Below, one piece after another: positions 8,020-20,409 of a stretch of 44,094 nucleotides of DNA. This DNA is from Phycisphaerales bacterium (lineage in GTDB: Bacteria; Planctomycetota; Phycisphaerae; Phycisphaerales; JAGLTS01). Made by a program: the position numbers and the translations under genes. The DNA is taken from contig JAGLTS010000034.1 of assembly GCA_023135165.1 (NCBI GenBank), positions 1 to 44,094 of the forward strand, in the 5' to 3' direction. The notes beneath the pieces were generated by a model. It saw only the letters and a list, made by a program, of their open reading frames with translations, made no database searches and was not told where the DNA came from. Each line of letters opens with the position of its first letter. The stretch's first letter is position 1.

Positions 8020-10917
8020 TCAGTCGGCTGACTCTGCTTCGGGGGTCGGCTGGAAGAGGAAACTGAATCCACCGCCCGAGAAGTCCCCCGTATTGTAGAT
8101 GTACTGCGCATCGAGCGCCTTCTCGATCAGCGCGTGGGCGTCGGACAGGTGCGCCAGCGTGTACGGATCGAGTGCCGATGCACTTCCATCATCAAGCAGG
8201 TTCCCGATCTTGTCCTTGAGGTCGCGGAGCTTGAAGACCGCGAGGTTCGTGATCGGCCTGGCTGCCGGGCCATACGCCGTGCCGGGCTTGGCGAGATCGA
8301 CGAGCCGTTCGATGTGCACGCTTTGCAGATTCCGCCGCAGGCTCGAGATCATCGGCCGACGCACCGTGTACGGACCTGCGGGCGTCTCGTCGAGTTCGGA
8401 CCAGACCGCGTCGGCGACGCCGAAGAGGATCTCCGGCAACGTGATCGCATCCTGATCGGCGGGAATGCGGAACTCGTTGTCATATACCTGACCAAGCCGG
8501 AATGGGTCCATCGTCAATGTCAGGGCCATGGACTGGATACCCGCGATTCTCTGATGGATTGGAAAGGCGTCGTCCTCGAAGAGCGACTGGAAACCGCCGG
8601 CATCCCACCACTTGTCAATCCCCATCTTGTTGAGCAGTTCGTGGCTCAGGCCGAACGCTTCGTCGTCGAACGCATTGTCAATCATGAACTGAAGGGCGCG
8701 TCGCTGCTGCGCGACGGAGACCGGCTCGATTGGGTCTCGCTCGCCGGGATCGCCCTTGTGATCGCGGTGAATATGGCTGCCACCGATCCAGATCGCCGCC
8801 TTTCCAAGCGTGCTTGTCTGGATGTTCAGCGTCATCTGGTAGAGCGTGCGGACCTTGTCCCAACTCTCACCGTCCTGCACCGCATCGAGGATCTTGCTGC
8901 GAAGCAGGTTGGTCAGACGGATCCTGTTGTCCAGGTAGTTCAAGGGGTCGGCTCCGAGATCGTGTTGCCTGCACAGTGGGTCAGGCCCAAAGGCGTCGAT
9001 GTCGTTGCCATACGCAAGCTCCGGCTCAGCGCACCGGTCGAGGATGGATTCGAGATCTTGATCGAACGTATAACCATACTCGATCACCCAGTAGTCGTAT
9101 GGTCCGATGCCGGTCATGGTCCAAGGCCCTTGAACCTCGCCGGCTCCGACGTTGTAGTTCATGGCGTTGTAGTCCATCGTCGATCCGCTGATCGGCTTGC
9201 CATCCCACTGAGGCGAGTTGATCTGCTCAAGCGTATAGATGGATGACGCCTTGAAGTTGTGCATCAGGCCGAGCGTGTGGCCGACCTCGTGCGTAATGAC
9301 ATCCGCGAGAAGCGGCCCGACGAAGTCCTCGGGCAGTCCGTCGAGCATCGCGACCTCTTCCTTCTCCTCGCCATCGCCGTCGTCCTCGTCGCCGTCGCCG
9401 TCGCCGTTGTCCTCCTGGTCCAAGTGAAGGATCTGAAGGCACACGTCGGATGAGAGGGCGCGCATCAGCGCGATGTCGGTGGCGCGCGCCCGCGCGCAGT
9501 TGCACATCCCGTTGAGTTGGCTGTGTCGGCCGACAAGACCGTCGAACGGTCCGTCACCCATGACGGCCGCATCAGTTCCGGCAAGCGGGTGCGCATAAGG
9601 CGCAGCTCCGCCGTGCCGGGCCAGCCGCATCGCGCGCTCGCTGAGCAGGCGTTCGCGCTCCAGCGGTGAGACGAGATCGAGCCTCGGATCCCATTTCGGA
9701 TGATGCTCCAGCCACGCCAGCGTCTCGGGGCTGAACGCCTCTTCCGCGAGCTGCGTGACGTAGCGCTCATAGACATAGATGAAGTACCCGAGCCAACTGT
9801 CATCCATCACGATGTCCGCGTCGAGAATCTGCCCCGTGCGGGGATCGACCCGGCTCGGTCCGAAGGCATACCCGAGGTCGGATGTCACCCACCGGATGAA
9901 GTTGTACCGCACATCCTCGGGGTCCTTCTCCATGTGCGCGTTGGTCTCGGCATCCTGGTAGTAGACTTCGATGGCGTCGAGAATCCCGATCTTCTCGAAC
10001 GCTTTGTTCCATTCCAGGATGCCTTCGCGGACCCACCGGCGATAGCGCACGGGCGTCGTGTGCTCGATGTAGAAGATGATCGGTTCCTTCGGCGGGCTGA
10101 GCCTGAGGCTCGGATCGCGTTTCTCGATATGCCAGCGATTGACGTAGCGAACCCACTGGTCATCGCTGTTGAGCTTGCTCATGTCGCGGTGCACGGTGGT
10201 GAAGTACCCGATGCGCTGATCCGCCGTGCGAGGTTGGTAGCTGCCGGTGCTCCCGGGCAAAACGCTGATCGAGTAGTGGACGGTTGTGAATTGGCCGCTG
10301 GCGCGCGGCAGCTCGAATGCGATCTCGACGTTGTGTGGGAACACCTTTGTTTCCGTGATCGTCGCCAGATGCATGCGAGCGCCGGCCAGGTAGCCGCGGA
10401 AGAAATCGCCGCTTCGGCCGAGCAAGAGCGCGTCGAGGTCGATGACCGGCCCGCCGCCGGGTCCCATTGTCACGATCGGCACGTCAAGAATGACCCGGTC
10501 GCTGTACGTCCGGCTGATCGACGACTGTGACTCGGCGTCGCCCGTGCTGCGAACGTGGTAGTTCGGTTCGATGAGCGCCAAGCGGTTGCCGATGCGCTTC
10601 CAGTACACATACATGTCCGACCATTGGAACGCCGTGTCCCTGCCGCCCGCCGAGACCGATGTCGCGATGAAAAGCTTCTGGCCCGCGTACCCGCCGGGTA
10701 GCTCAGCCAGGAGCTGCGCATCCTTGTCACGGCGATAGATCGTCCACAGGCCCCGGCCGTCCGGCATCGTCACGACCTTCGTGTAGTCCTCCGACACCTT
10801 CTCAAACGGCGGGAAGTCGTCTTCGCCTGCCTGAGCCGGACCCGCTGCGAGCAGCAATGCGCTCGCGCAGGCGACACATGACAGGCATCCTCGTGTGATT
10901 CGTGTATGAACAGTCAT
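8020..10917 (-). CDS. Secreted zinc-dependent metalloprotease (DUF5117/DUF4953-like)
   Basis: Large exported metalloprotease of the DUF5117/DUF5118/DUF4953 architecture. The catalytic helix reads HEVGHTLGLMHNF: H543 and H547 bind zinc, E544 is the base and H553 the third ligand, a metzincin-like HExxHxxGxxH. A downstream STMDYNAMNY segment could supply the Met-turn. I start at the ATG at 10917 (965 residues), which has a GGAG ribosome site and opens a signal peptide (RGCLSCVACASALLLAAGPAQA); the frame extends to 10986 without such support. A 24-residue run of Asp, Glu and Gly (about 498-521) lies shortly before the zinc helix, encoded by a GNC-type simple repeat. The substrate is unknown; the role is presumably extracellular protein degradation. 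Confidence 0.9.
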   Translation of the reverse strand: MTVHTRITRGCLSCVACASALLLAAGPAQAGEDDFPPFEKVSEDYTKVVTMPDGRGLWTIYRRDKDAQLLAELPGGYAGQKLFIATSVSAGGRDTAFQWSDMYVYWKRIGNRLALIEPNYHVRSTGDAESQSSISRTYSDRVILDVPIVTMGPGGGPVIDLDALLLGRSGDFFRGYLAGARMHLATITETKVFPHNVEIAFELPRASGQFTTVHYSISVLPGSTGSYQPRTADQRIGYFTTVHRDMSKLNSDDQWVRYVNRWHIEKRDPSLRLSPPKEPIIFYIEHTTPVRYRRWVREGILEWNKAFEKIGILDAIEVYYQDAETNAHMEKDPEDVRYNFIRWVTSDLGYAFGPSRVDPRTGQILDADIVMDDSWLGYFIYVYERYVTQLAEEAFSPETLAWLEHHPKWDPRLDLVSPLERERLLSERAMRLARHGGAAPYAHPLAGTDAAVMGDGPFDGLVGRHSQLNGMCNCARARATDIALMRALSSDVCLQILHLDQEDNGDGDGDEDDGDGEEKEEVAMLDGLPEDFVGPLLADVITHEVGHTLGLMHNFKASSIYTLEQINSPQWDGKPISGSTMDYNAMNYNVGAGEVQGPWTMTGIGPYDYWVIEYGYTFDQDLESILDRCAEPELAYGNDIDAFGPDPLCRQHDLGADPLNYLDNRIRLTNLLRSKILDAVQDGESWDKVRTLYQMTLNIQTSTLGKAAIWIGGSHIHRDHKGDPGERDPIEPVSVAQQRRALQFMIDNAFDDEAFGLSHELLNKMGIDKWWDAGGFQSLFEDDAFPIHQRIAGIQSMALTLTMDPFRLGQVYDNEFRIPADQDAITLPEILFGVADAVWSELDETPAGPYTVRRPMISSLRRNLQSVHIERLVDLAKPGTAYGPAARPITNLAVFKLRDLKDKIGNLLDDGSASALDPYTLAHLSDAHALIEKALDAQYIYNTGDFSGGGFSFLFQPTPEAESAD

Positions 10918-11155
10918 GGGAACTCCATTTCGATGCGTAAGGCACCCGCTCGCGTGTCCTACGGTCACCGTGAACCAATCCGTCATGCCGATCGTTGCGC
11001 CCGGTGATGTACGCAGCGCGCTCCGACGGCGGAAGATTCCTTCTCTACCGACTGGTGTCGGCGAAGTGGCGGTGCTTCCTTACGTCCGATCTTATCGAAG
11101 CTGGACTTGACGCACACAGTTGGGCGATTGGGGGTTATCGGAAGTTGTCCCGCCG

Positions 11156-12037
11156 CTACTCCTCCGTTGCAGGCTCCAGTGGAATCGGCCCAGGTGTCGG
11201 CTTGTCCGGCAGGCGATCACTCCGCAGAAGCGGCTCACGCAGATCTTCAACAATCCCGGGCGGAACCCCACGCTTCTGCTCCGCCAGCCGACCCATGTGC
11301 TCAAGAGCGATCCACAACACCCACAGTCCGACCACCCAGCACCCGAACGCACAGATGATCGCGGGCTCAGCCGAGGACGCTTTGAGCCACACGGCGATGA
11401 GCGCCGCAAGGGCTGCGGCGAACGGACCCGCTGCGATCAGCACTGCGGCGATGCGCAGCTCCCAGAGCACACGCCGCCGACCCCAGCGCCGCGCGACGGG
11501 CATCGCCATCCACGCTGCGACGAATGCGTTCACCATCGCGAAGAACGCCACCGCGGCTGCGAGTACGTCGGTGTTCGACTGAACTGCGGGGGAACTTCCC
11601 CACATGAAGGCAACCACGCCCGCACAGACGGCAACGATCAGTTCCACGCACCCGAGCCACCACGCCAACCAGAGGCGGGCGCCCGTACCTCGCGCATCAC
11701 CGAGGCCGCCCACGCGGCGCAGCCCGCGCAGCGCCATGAGTCTGCCTGCCGACGATACGACCGCCATCGAGATCATCACCCACGCACCGAGCAGGAGAAG
11801 CAGGGCAGCCACGTACAGCACGAGATACCACCGCCCAAGCGATGGCAGTTGCTCCGCCGCCGCATCAGGGTCGGTCAGCCCCGTCAGTGACTGTGCGACC
11901 GGATCGCCGCACTCGGGACATCGTCCACCGACGACGTTGCCGCGCAGGTTGTAGCCACAACTCGTACACAACAGATCCGCGATGATCCCCGCATCCGCTG
12001 GATAGCCGTGCGTGTCGGGCACTTTCCGCGTCGCCAT
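11156..12037 (-). CDS. Zinc-ribbon multi-pass membrane protein
   Basis: Unknown function. A small N-terminal zinc ribbon (C24, C27, C40, C43; LLCTSCGYNLRG...RCPECG) is followed by about five hydrophobic helices, for example WYLVLYVAALLLLLGAWVM, LWLAWWLGCVELIVAVC and IICAFGCWVVGLWVLWIAL. This ribbon-plus-helices design is common in planctomycete hypothetical membrane proteins. I use the ATG at 12037 (293 residues); a TTG at 12067 is also in frame. There is no ribosome site, but TACAGT lies 6 nt upstream of the ATG, which would suit a leaderless message. Confidence 0.72.
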   Translation of the reverse strand: MATRKVPDTHGYPADAGIIADLLCTSCGYNLRGNVVGGRCPECGDPVAQSLTGLTDPDAAAEQLPSLGRWYLVLYVAALLLLLGAWVMISMAVVSSAGRLMALRGLRRVGGLGDARGTGARLWLAWWLGCVELIVAVCAGVVAFMWGSSPAVQSNTDVLAAAVAFFAMVNAFVAAWMAMPVARRWGRRRVLWELRIAAVLIAAGPFAAALAALIAVWLKASSAEPAIICAFGCWVVGLWVLWIALEHMGRLAEQKRGVPPGIVEDLREPLLRSDRLPDKPTPGPIPLEPATEE

Positions 12038-12043
12038 GTACGC

Positions 12044-12049
12044 ACTGTA
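12044..12049 (-). promoter_or_regulatory. -10-like hexamer TACAGT (leaderless start)
   Basis: The hexamer sits 6 nt before the chosen ATG at 12037, the distance at which transcription would start at or next to the start codon. No good -35 is visible. Two other genes (37125 and 42337) share this layout. Confidence 0.35.
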
Positions 12050-12164
12050 GGGCAACTGGTATGCCAAGCGGCCACGCCTGACCCGATTTCGTGCGGATGA
12101 CGCTGCTCACGCACATCGCGCCCGCTGGGCGTGGTGAGTCGGCGACCTGTCGCAATCGGCAATT

Positions 12165-17009
<4,845 letters not shown>

Positions 17010-17205
17010 GGTCGGGTCTTCCAGCGTGCTCGGCATGGTGCTGCGGAATGGCACTACACGTTGGCTGGATTCTAACCCGCGCTGCGGCGGCACGGCCCTC
17101 TGCGGACACGGCGTCTACCCTGAACAAGGGGGGTCGCAGCATTGATGCACAGCGGCTTCCACGAGGTAATTCCCCGGCCCCGCACCGCTACATCCTGCTG
17201 GAAAG

Positions 17206-17279
17206 TACGCGAGGAAGGATTCGAACCCTCAACCTCCTGATCCGTAGTCAGGTGCTCTATCCAATTGAGCTACTCGCGC
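17206..17279 (-). tRNA. tRNA-Arg (anticodon ACG)
   Basis: Read on the minus strand, the sequence folds as a cloverleaf: acceptor GCGCGAG with CTCGCGT (G1-U72 wobble), D-arm AGCTCAATTGGATAGAGC, anticodon stem CCTGA/TCAGG with loop CTACGGA, hence anticodon ACG, and T-arm GAGGG-TTCGAAT-CCTTC. The discriminator base is A and CCA is not encoded. A34 would be read as inosine to decode CGU, CGC and CGA. It lies between two divergent signalling genes. Confidence 0.95.
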
Positions 17280-17469
17280 ATGCAATGGCAGGGCACACTG
17301 ATACCGTCGCTTCCACCCAAACGCAAGTGGATTCCGTGAAGAACCGACACCTCACAGGGTCTGAAGGCGAGCCGGTGAACTGCGGGGCGATCCACATCCC
17401 TGGTATGCTCGCAAGACCAGCATCGGATCGACCTCGCTGTCGTCAGCGCAACAGGAAGAAGAGCGAGCA

Positions 17470-18165
17470 GTGGGCAGACCACGCAAGTCATCCCGTCCCG
17501 CGGAACCGACATCGCCTGCGAGCCAGGATCACGGCGATGAGCTGGGGCTTGTTCGCGCCGCGCAGCTCGGCGACCAGCCGGCCCTGGACCGGCTCCTGCG
17601 CAGCTACCAGCGACGCCTCTACACGATTTGCTACCGCATGCTCGGCAATGTCGAGGATGCCCGGGATCTCACGCAGGATGCCTTGGTCAAGATCATCGGC
17701 AATCTGCAGTCCTACGACGGGCGGGCTGCCTTCTCGACGTGGGCGATCCGGATCACGATGAACGCCTGCCTGAGCCACCTCCGCAAGCAGCGTCACCGGT
17801 CCCACGCCTCACTCGATGCGATGAGCGAGCGGGCGGGCGATGGGTCGTGGGGGCTGTCCGGGACATCGCGGGAACCTTCGCCGGGGACGGGCGTCGAACG
17901 TGAACAGACAAGGCGACTTCTGCAGTGGGCGCTGCTGCGGGTCGATTCGGACATGCGGGCCGTTCTGGTGCTGCGAGACATACGAGGGCTTGATTACCGG
18001 CAGATCGCAGACATCGAGGGTGTGGCCGTCGGGACCGTCAAGAGCCGGCTGTTTCGAGCCAGGCTCGCCCTGCGGAAAGTACTGGCCGATGTCGAGGAAA
18101 GGTCGGATCGGCCGATGGGAGAACAAGGCGGCAGAGGCACGGCGCCACCGAGCGAATGGAAGTAG
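17470..18165 (+). CDS. ECF-family RNA polymerase sigma factor
   Basis: Alternative sigma factor of the extracytoplasmic-function type, directing core RNA polymerase to stress-type promoters. Region 2 spans about 42-110 (LLRSYQRRLYTICYRMLGNVEDARDLTQDALVKI, then FSTWAIRITMNACLSHLRKQ). A Ser/Gly-rich linker follows, then region 4 about 150-205 (LRVDSDMRAVLVLRDIRGLDYRQIADI, then GVAVGTVKSRLFRARLALRK). GTG start at 17470 with a good AGGAAGAAGAG site. The gene 31 nt downstream encodes a membrane-anchored protein with an anti-sigma-like N-terminus, the usual pairing; regulation by sequestration is inferred. Confidence 0.93.
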   Translation: MGRPRKSSRPAEPTSPASQDHGDELGLVRAAQLGDQPALDRLLRSYQRRLYTICYRMLGNVEDARDLTQDALVKIIGNLQSYDGRAAFSTWAIRITMNACLSHLRKQRHRSHASLDAMSERAGDGSWGLSGTSREPSPGTGVEREQTRRLLQWALLRVDSDMRAVLVLRDIRGLDYRQIADIEGVAVGTVKSRLFRARLALRKVLADVEERSDRPMGEQGGRGTAPPSEWK

Positions 18166-18196
18166 CGGGTTGCAGGCCCGGAAGCGTGGATTAGGC

Positions 18197-19780
18197 ATGG
18201 ATGAGCGCATTGACAACGAGGCGGAACTGCTTGCCTGGATCGAAGGCGAGCTCTCAGCGGAGGACGCGGCGCGCGTCGAGGCTCGGTTGAGTCTTGACCC
18301 GGCGCTTGCGGGTGTCCTGCACGCTATGCGCGACGACCGGGATGCACTGTGCGATCTCGGCGATGCGGACCTGCCGGAGGATCTGGCGGAAGATGTGCAG
18401 CACATCCTCGAACGGTCGATGCTGCTCGGTGGTGACGCGGCCGAGGGCGTCTTGGCCGGCCCGGATGTTTTCACGCAGCGCCGCCCGTCCTGGGGTCGCT
18501 GGTTGGCAGCAGCGGCGGCGGTCGTGCTTGTCGTCACGGCAGCGGTGGTCTATCGCTCCACACTCTCGCAGCCACACCCCGCAACACCGGGGTCGAGTGA
18601 GTTCGCCAAGGGCGAGGCTGAAGAAACGCTGCTCGGCGAATCGGATGTCACGATGCGGACCCGGACGCCGTCGGCCCGGGGAGATGACCTTGGCGCTGCC
18701 CGGACGGCTCCAACTGAAGTCGCCGGCGAAGCCATCGTGCCTGGAGGCGATGTCGCCGCCGTGCCCGATGAACACCTCACGTTCCGCAGTGTGGACCCGC
18801 TCGCCGCCGCTGCCGAAGCGACAACTGATGAGGCGCCCGGCACGCCGATCGCCGAAGGGGGCAGCACAGTGGTGGCGGACGCATTGGATGAAACCGAACC
18901 ACCCGGCGCAATCCTCTCTGAGGTCTGGGATCTCGACGAGCCGTCCGTGTTCGCGGATCGCTTGGTCGAAGCGGAGATCGCACGTGCCGATGAAGAGATC
19001 GCGCCCACCCTCACCGTGTGGGTCAACGATACGCCTCAGCAAGTCACCCTCCTTGCATTGAACGATGAGACGCTTCGGCGTCAGGTCGTGCTCACCATCT
19101 CGACGGACGACATGCAATACACGAATGCGAGGTTCGCCGAAGTCGCCCGCATGCTCGGGAGAGGCCAAACGCACGAAGAGACGACACGGGGAGCGGCGAT
19201 CGTGCCAAGCGAGGAGCGATCAGCCGACAAGGCCGCACGCGCACCGGCGCGCCGTGTGACGCGATCCAAGATGATGGGCGATCACGACGCGGAGGCTGAG
19301 CAACAGGATCAGGCAGAGCAGCCCACCACAGCGGAGACCGAGCAGTCCGCGCCGCCGACACTGCGCCGTGCCGGCGGTGAAGAAAACGACCAGACGGCCA
19401 TCGAAGAGAAGACGGATGCAGCCGAGCGTCGCCGGGAGGTCGTCACGCCGGACGATGCGGATGATGATCACGCTGCGGCGCTTGCCCGGATCGAGTTCCT
19501 TGCCCCGATTTCAGAGAGCGAGTTCGCCGCCTTGCGAATCCCGCTCGATCAGCTTCACGAGTTCGTCGAATTGCTCAACACCGACACACAGGTCGCTCGG
19601 CTCGAACTGGATGTCGACGACCGCGCCCAGTTCACGACGGCCCGGCTTCACCTGACTCAAGGCGATTCGATTCTCTGGTGGCGGCAACGCCCCTGGCTCG
19701 ACGCGAGAGCAGCCACGCTGCGCATTGTGGAGCGCAGCGCCGACGATGATGCCGTGGCGGACGACGCGCCGATGCGCTGA
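18197..19780 (+). CDS. Membrane-anchored anti-sigma-like protein
   Basis: Probable regulator of the ECF sigma factor just upstream. The N-terminal 75 residues (LLAWIEGELSAEDAARVEARL, LAGVLHAMRDDRDAL) resemble the cytosolic sigma-binding part of anti-sigma factors, but the HxxxCxxC zinc motif is absent. One transmembrane helix lies at 101-119 (RWLAAAAAVVLVVTAAVVY). The outer part, about 400 residues, is acidic and low in complexity with a stretch rich in Glu, Gln and Thr, then ends in an ordered-looking domain (about 430-510; LARIEFLAPISESEFAALRIPL). It begins 31 nt after the sigma stop; the ATG at 18197 has a weak ribosome site. Function comes from position and architecture, not from recognised catalytic residues. 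Confidence 0.72.
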   Translation: MDERIDNEAELLAWIEGELSAEDAARVEARLSLDPALAGVLHAMRDDRDALCDLGDADLPEDLAEDVQHILERSMLLGGDAAEGVLAGPDVFTQRRPSWGRWLAAAAAVVLVVTAAVVYRSTLSQPHPATPGSSEFAKGEAEETLLGESDVTMRTRTPSARGDDLGAARTAPTEVAGEAIVPGGDVAAVPDEHLTFRSVDPLAAAAEATTDEAPGTPIAEGGSTVVADALDETEPPGAILSEVWDLDEPSVFADRLVEAEIARADEEIAPTLTVWVNDTPQQVTLLALNDETLRRQVVLTISTDDMQYTNARFAEVARMLGRGQTHEETTRGAAIVPSEERSADKAARAPARRVTRSKMMGDHDAEAEQQDQAEQPTTAETEQSAPPTLRRAGGEENDQTAIEEKTDAAERRREVVTPDDADDDHAAALARIEFLAPISESEFAALRIPLDQLHEFVELLNTDTQVARLELDVDDRAQFTTARLHLTQGDSILWWRQRPWLDARAATLRIVERSADDDAVADDAPMR

Positions 19781-19823
19781 CGCTGTGTGTGCCCTCGATC
19801 CGTCGATCATAAGACCGCACCGG

Positions 19824-20108
19824 TCAGGCGACGTTCCGCCGAGACTCTTCCTGCTGCTGCGCGATCGGCGAGAGAGGCTCCGCTGCAGGTTCGCCCCTGC
19901 CGGGATGTCGGGCAGCGATGCCAAGGAACCGTCCCGTCGTGATGCGCGTATCCAGGCAGTACAGAGCGAGTGCGACGAGCGGACCGTAGCTCAGCACAGG
20001 CCAGAGCACCCGCAGCACTGGCTCGGAGACCAGCCGAAGCACCTGCGGACTCACCACCGCCAACGTGAGCGAGATGAATGCAGCCAGGACGAGCGTGCAT
20101 AACCTCAT
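19824..20108 (-). CDS. Small two-helix membrane protein, hypothetical
   Basis: A 94-residue frame with two hydrophobic helices (LCTLVLAAFISLTLAVV and VLWPVLSYGPLVALALYCL) and a polar Gln/Glu/Arg-rich tail. I see no family match. It lies 300 nt downstream of priA on the same strand and converges with the anti-sigma-like gene. The start at 20108 is the first Met before the helices; there is no clear ribosome site. The frame is open to 20600, but that part overlaps priA out of frame and has shadow-like composition. Confidence 0.45.
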   Translation of the reverse strand: MRLCTLVLAAFISLTLAVVSPQVLRLVSEPVLRVLWPVLSYGPLVALALYCLDTRITTGRFLGIAARHPGRGEPAAEPLSPIAQQQEESRRNVA

Positions 20109-20409
20109 TGGGCGAACGTCAGAGGTCGCTCGCCATCCTTGCAACGGGTTTCTCACCTGCGACCTCACTTCCCGGAAGCGCGCCTTCCTGACGCGCATCA
20201 CCACAATAAGCCATCTCCCACGACCCCACAAGCGAGGTCCGTGCACAACGCTGCATAGCCGTCGCATCACGCAGGATGTTCGAGGATCGTCTCGGCGATC
20301 ATCTGCCTGACGCGGGCTGCACGCAGTGAGGCGAGCCGCGGCGTCCTCGCCAGCGGACCCCCCGATGTAGGTGGTGGCGCCGCTACGGGAAGGAAGAGGC
20401 GAGTCCGCA
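20109..20409. other. Intergenic stretch downstream of priA
   Basis: No gene is supported. A short hairpin GGAAG-CGCGC-CTTCC lies at 20174-20188 without a T-run, so termination after priA is uncertain and read-through into the small membrane gene is possible. Confidence 0.5.

Noticed and set aside
8134..9246. Plus-strand frame opposite the metalloprotease
   Set aside because: Antisense to the C-terminal and Met-turn part of the metalloprotease; no start signal or domain.
17840..18196. N-terminal extension of the anti-sigma-like frame
   Set aside because: It overlaps conserved sigma region 4 in another frame; the sigma reading is clearly the real one.
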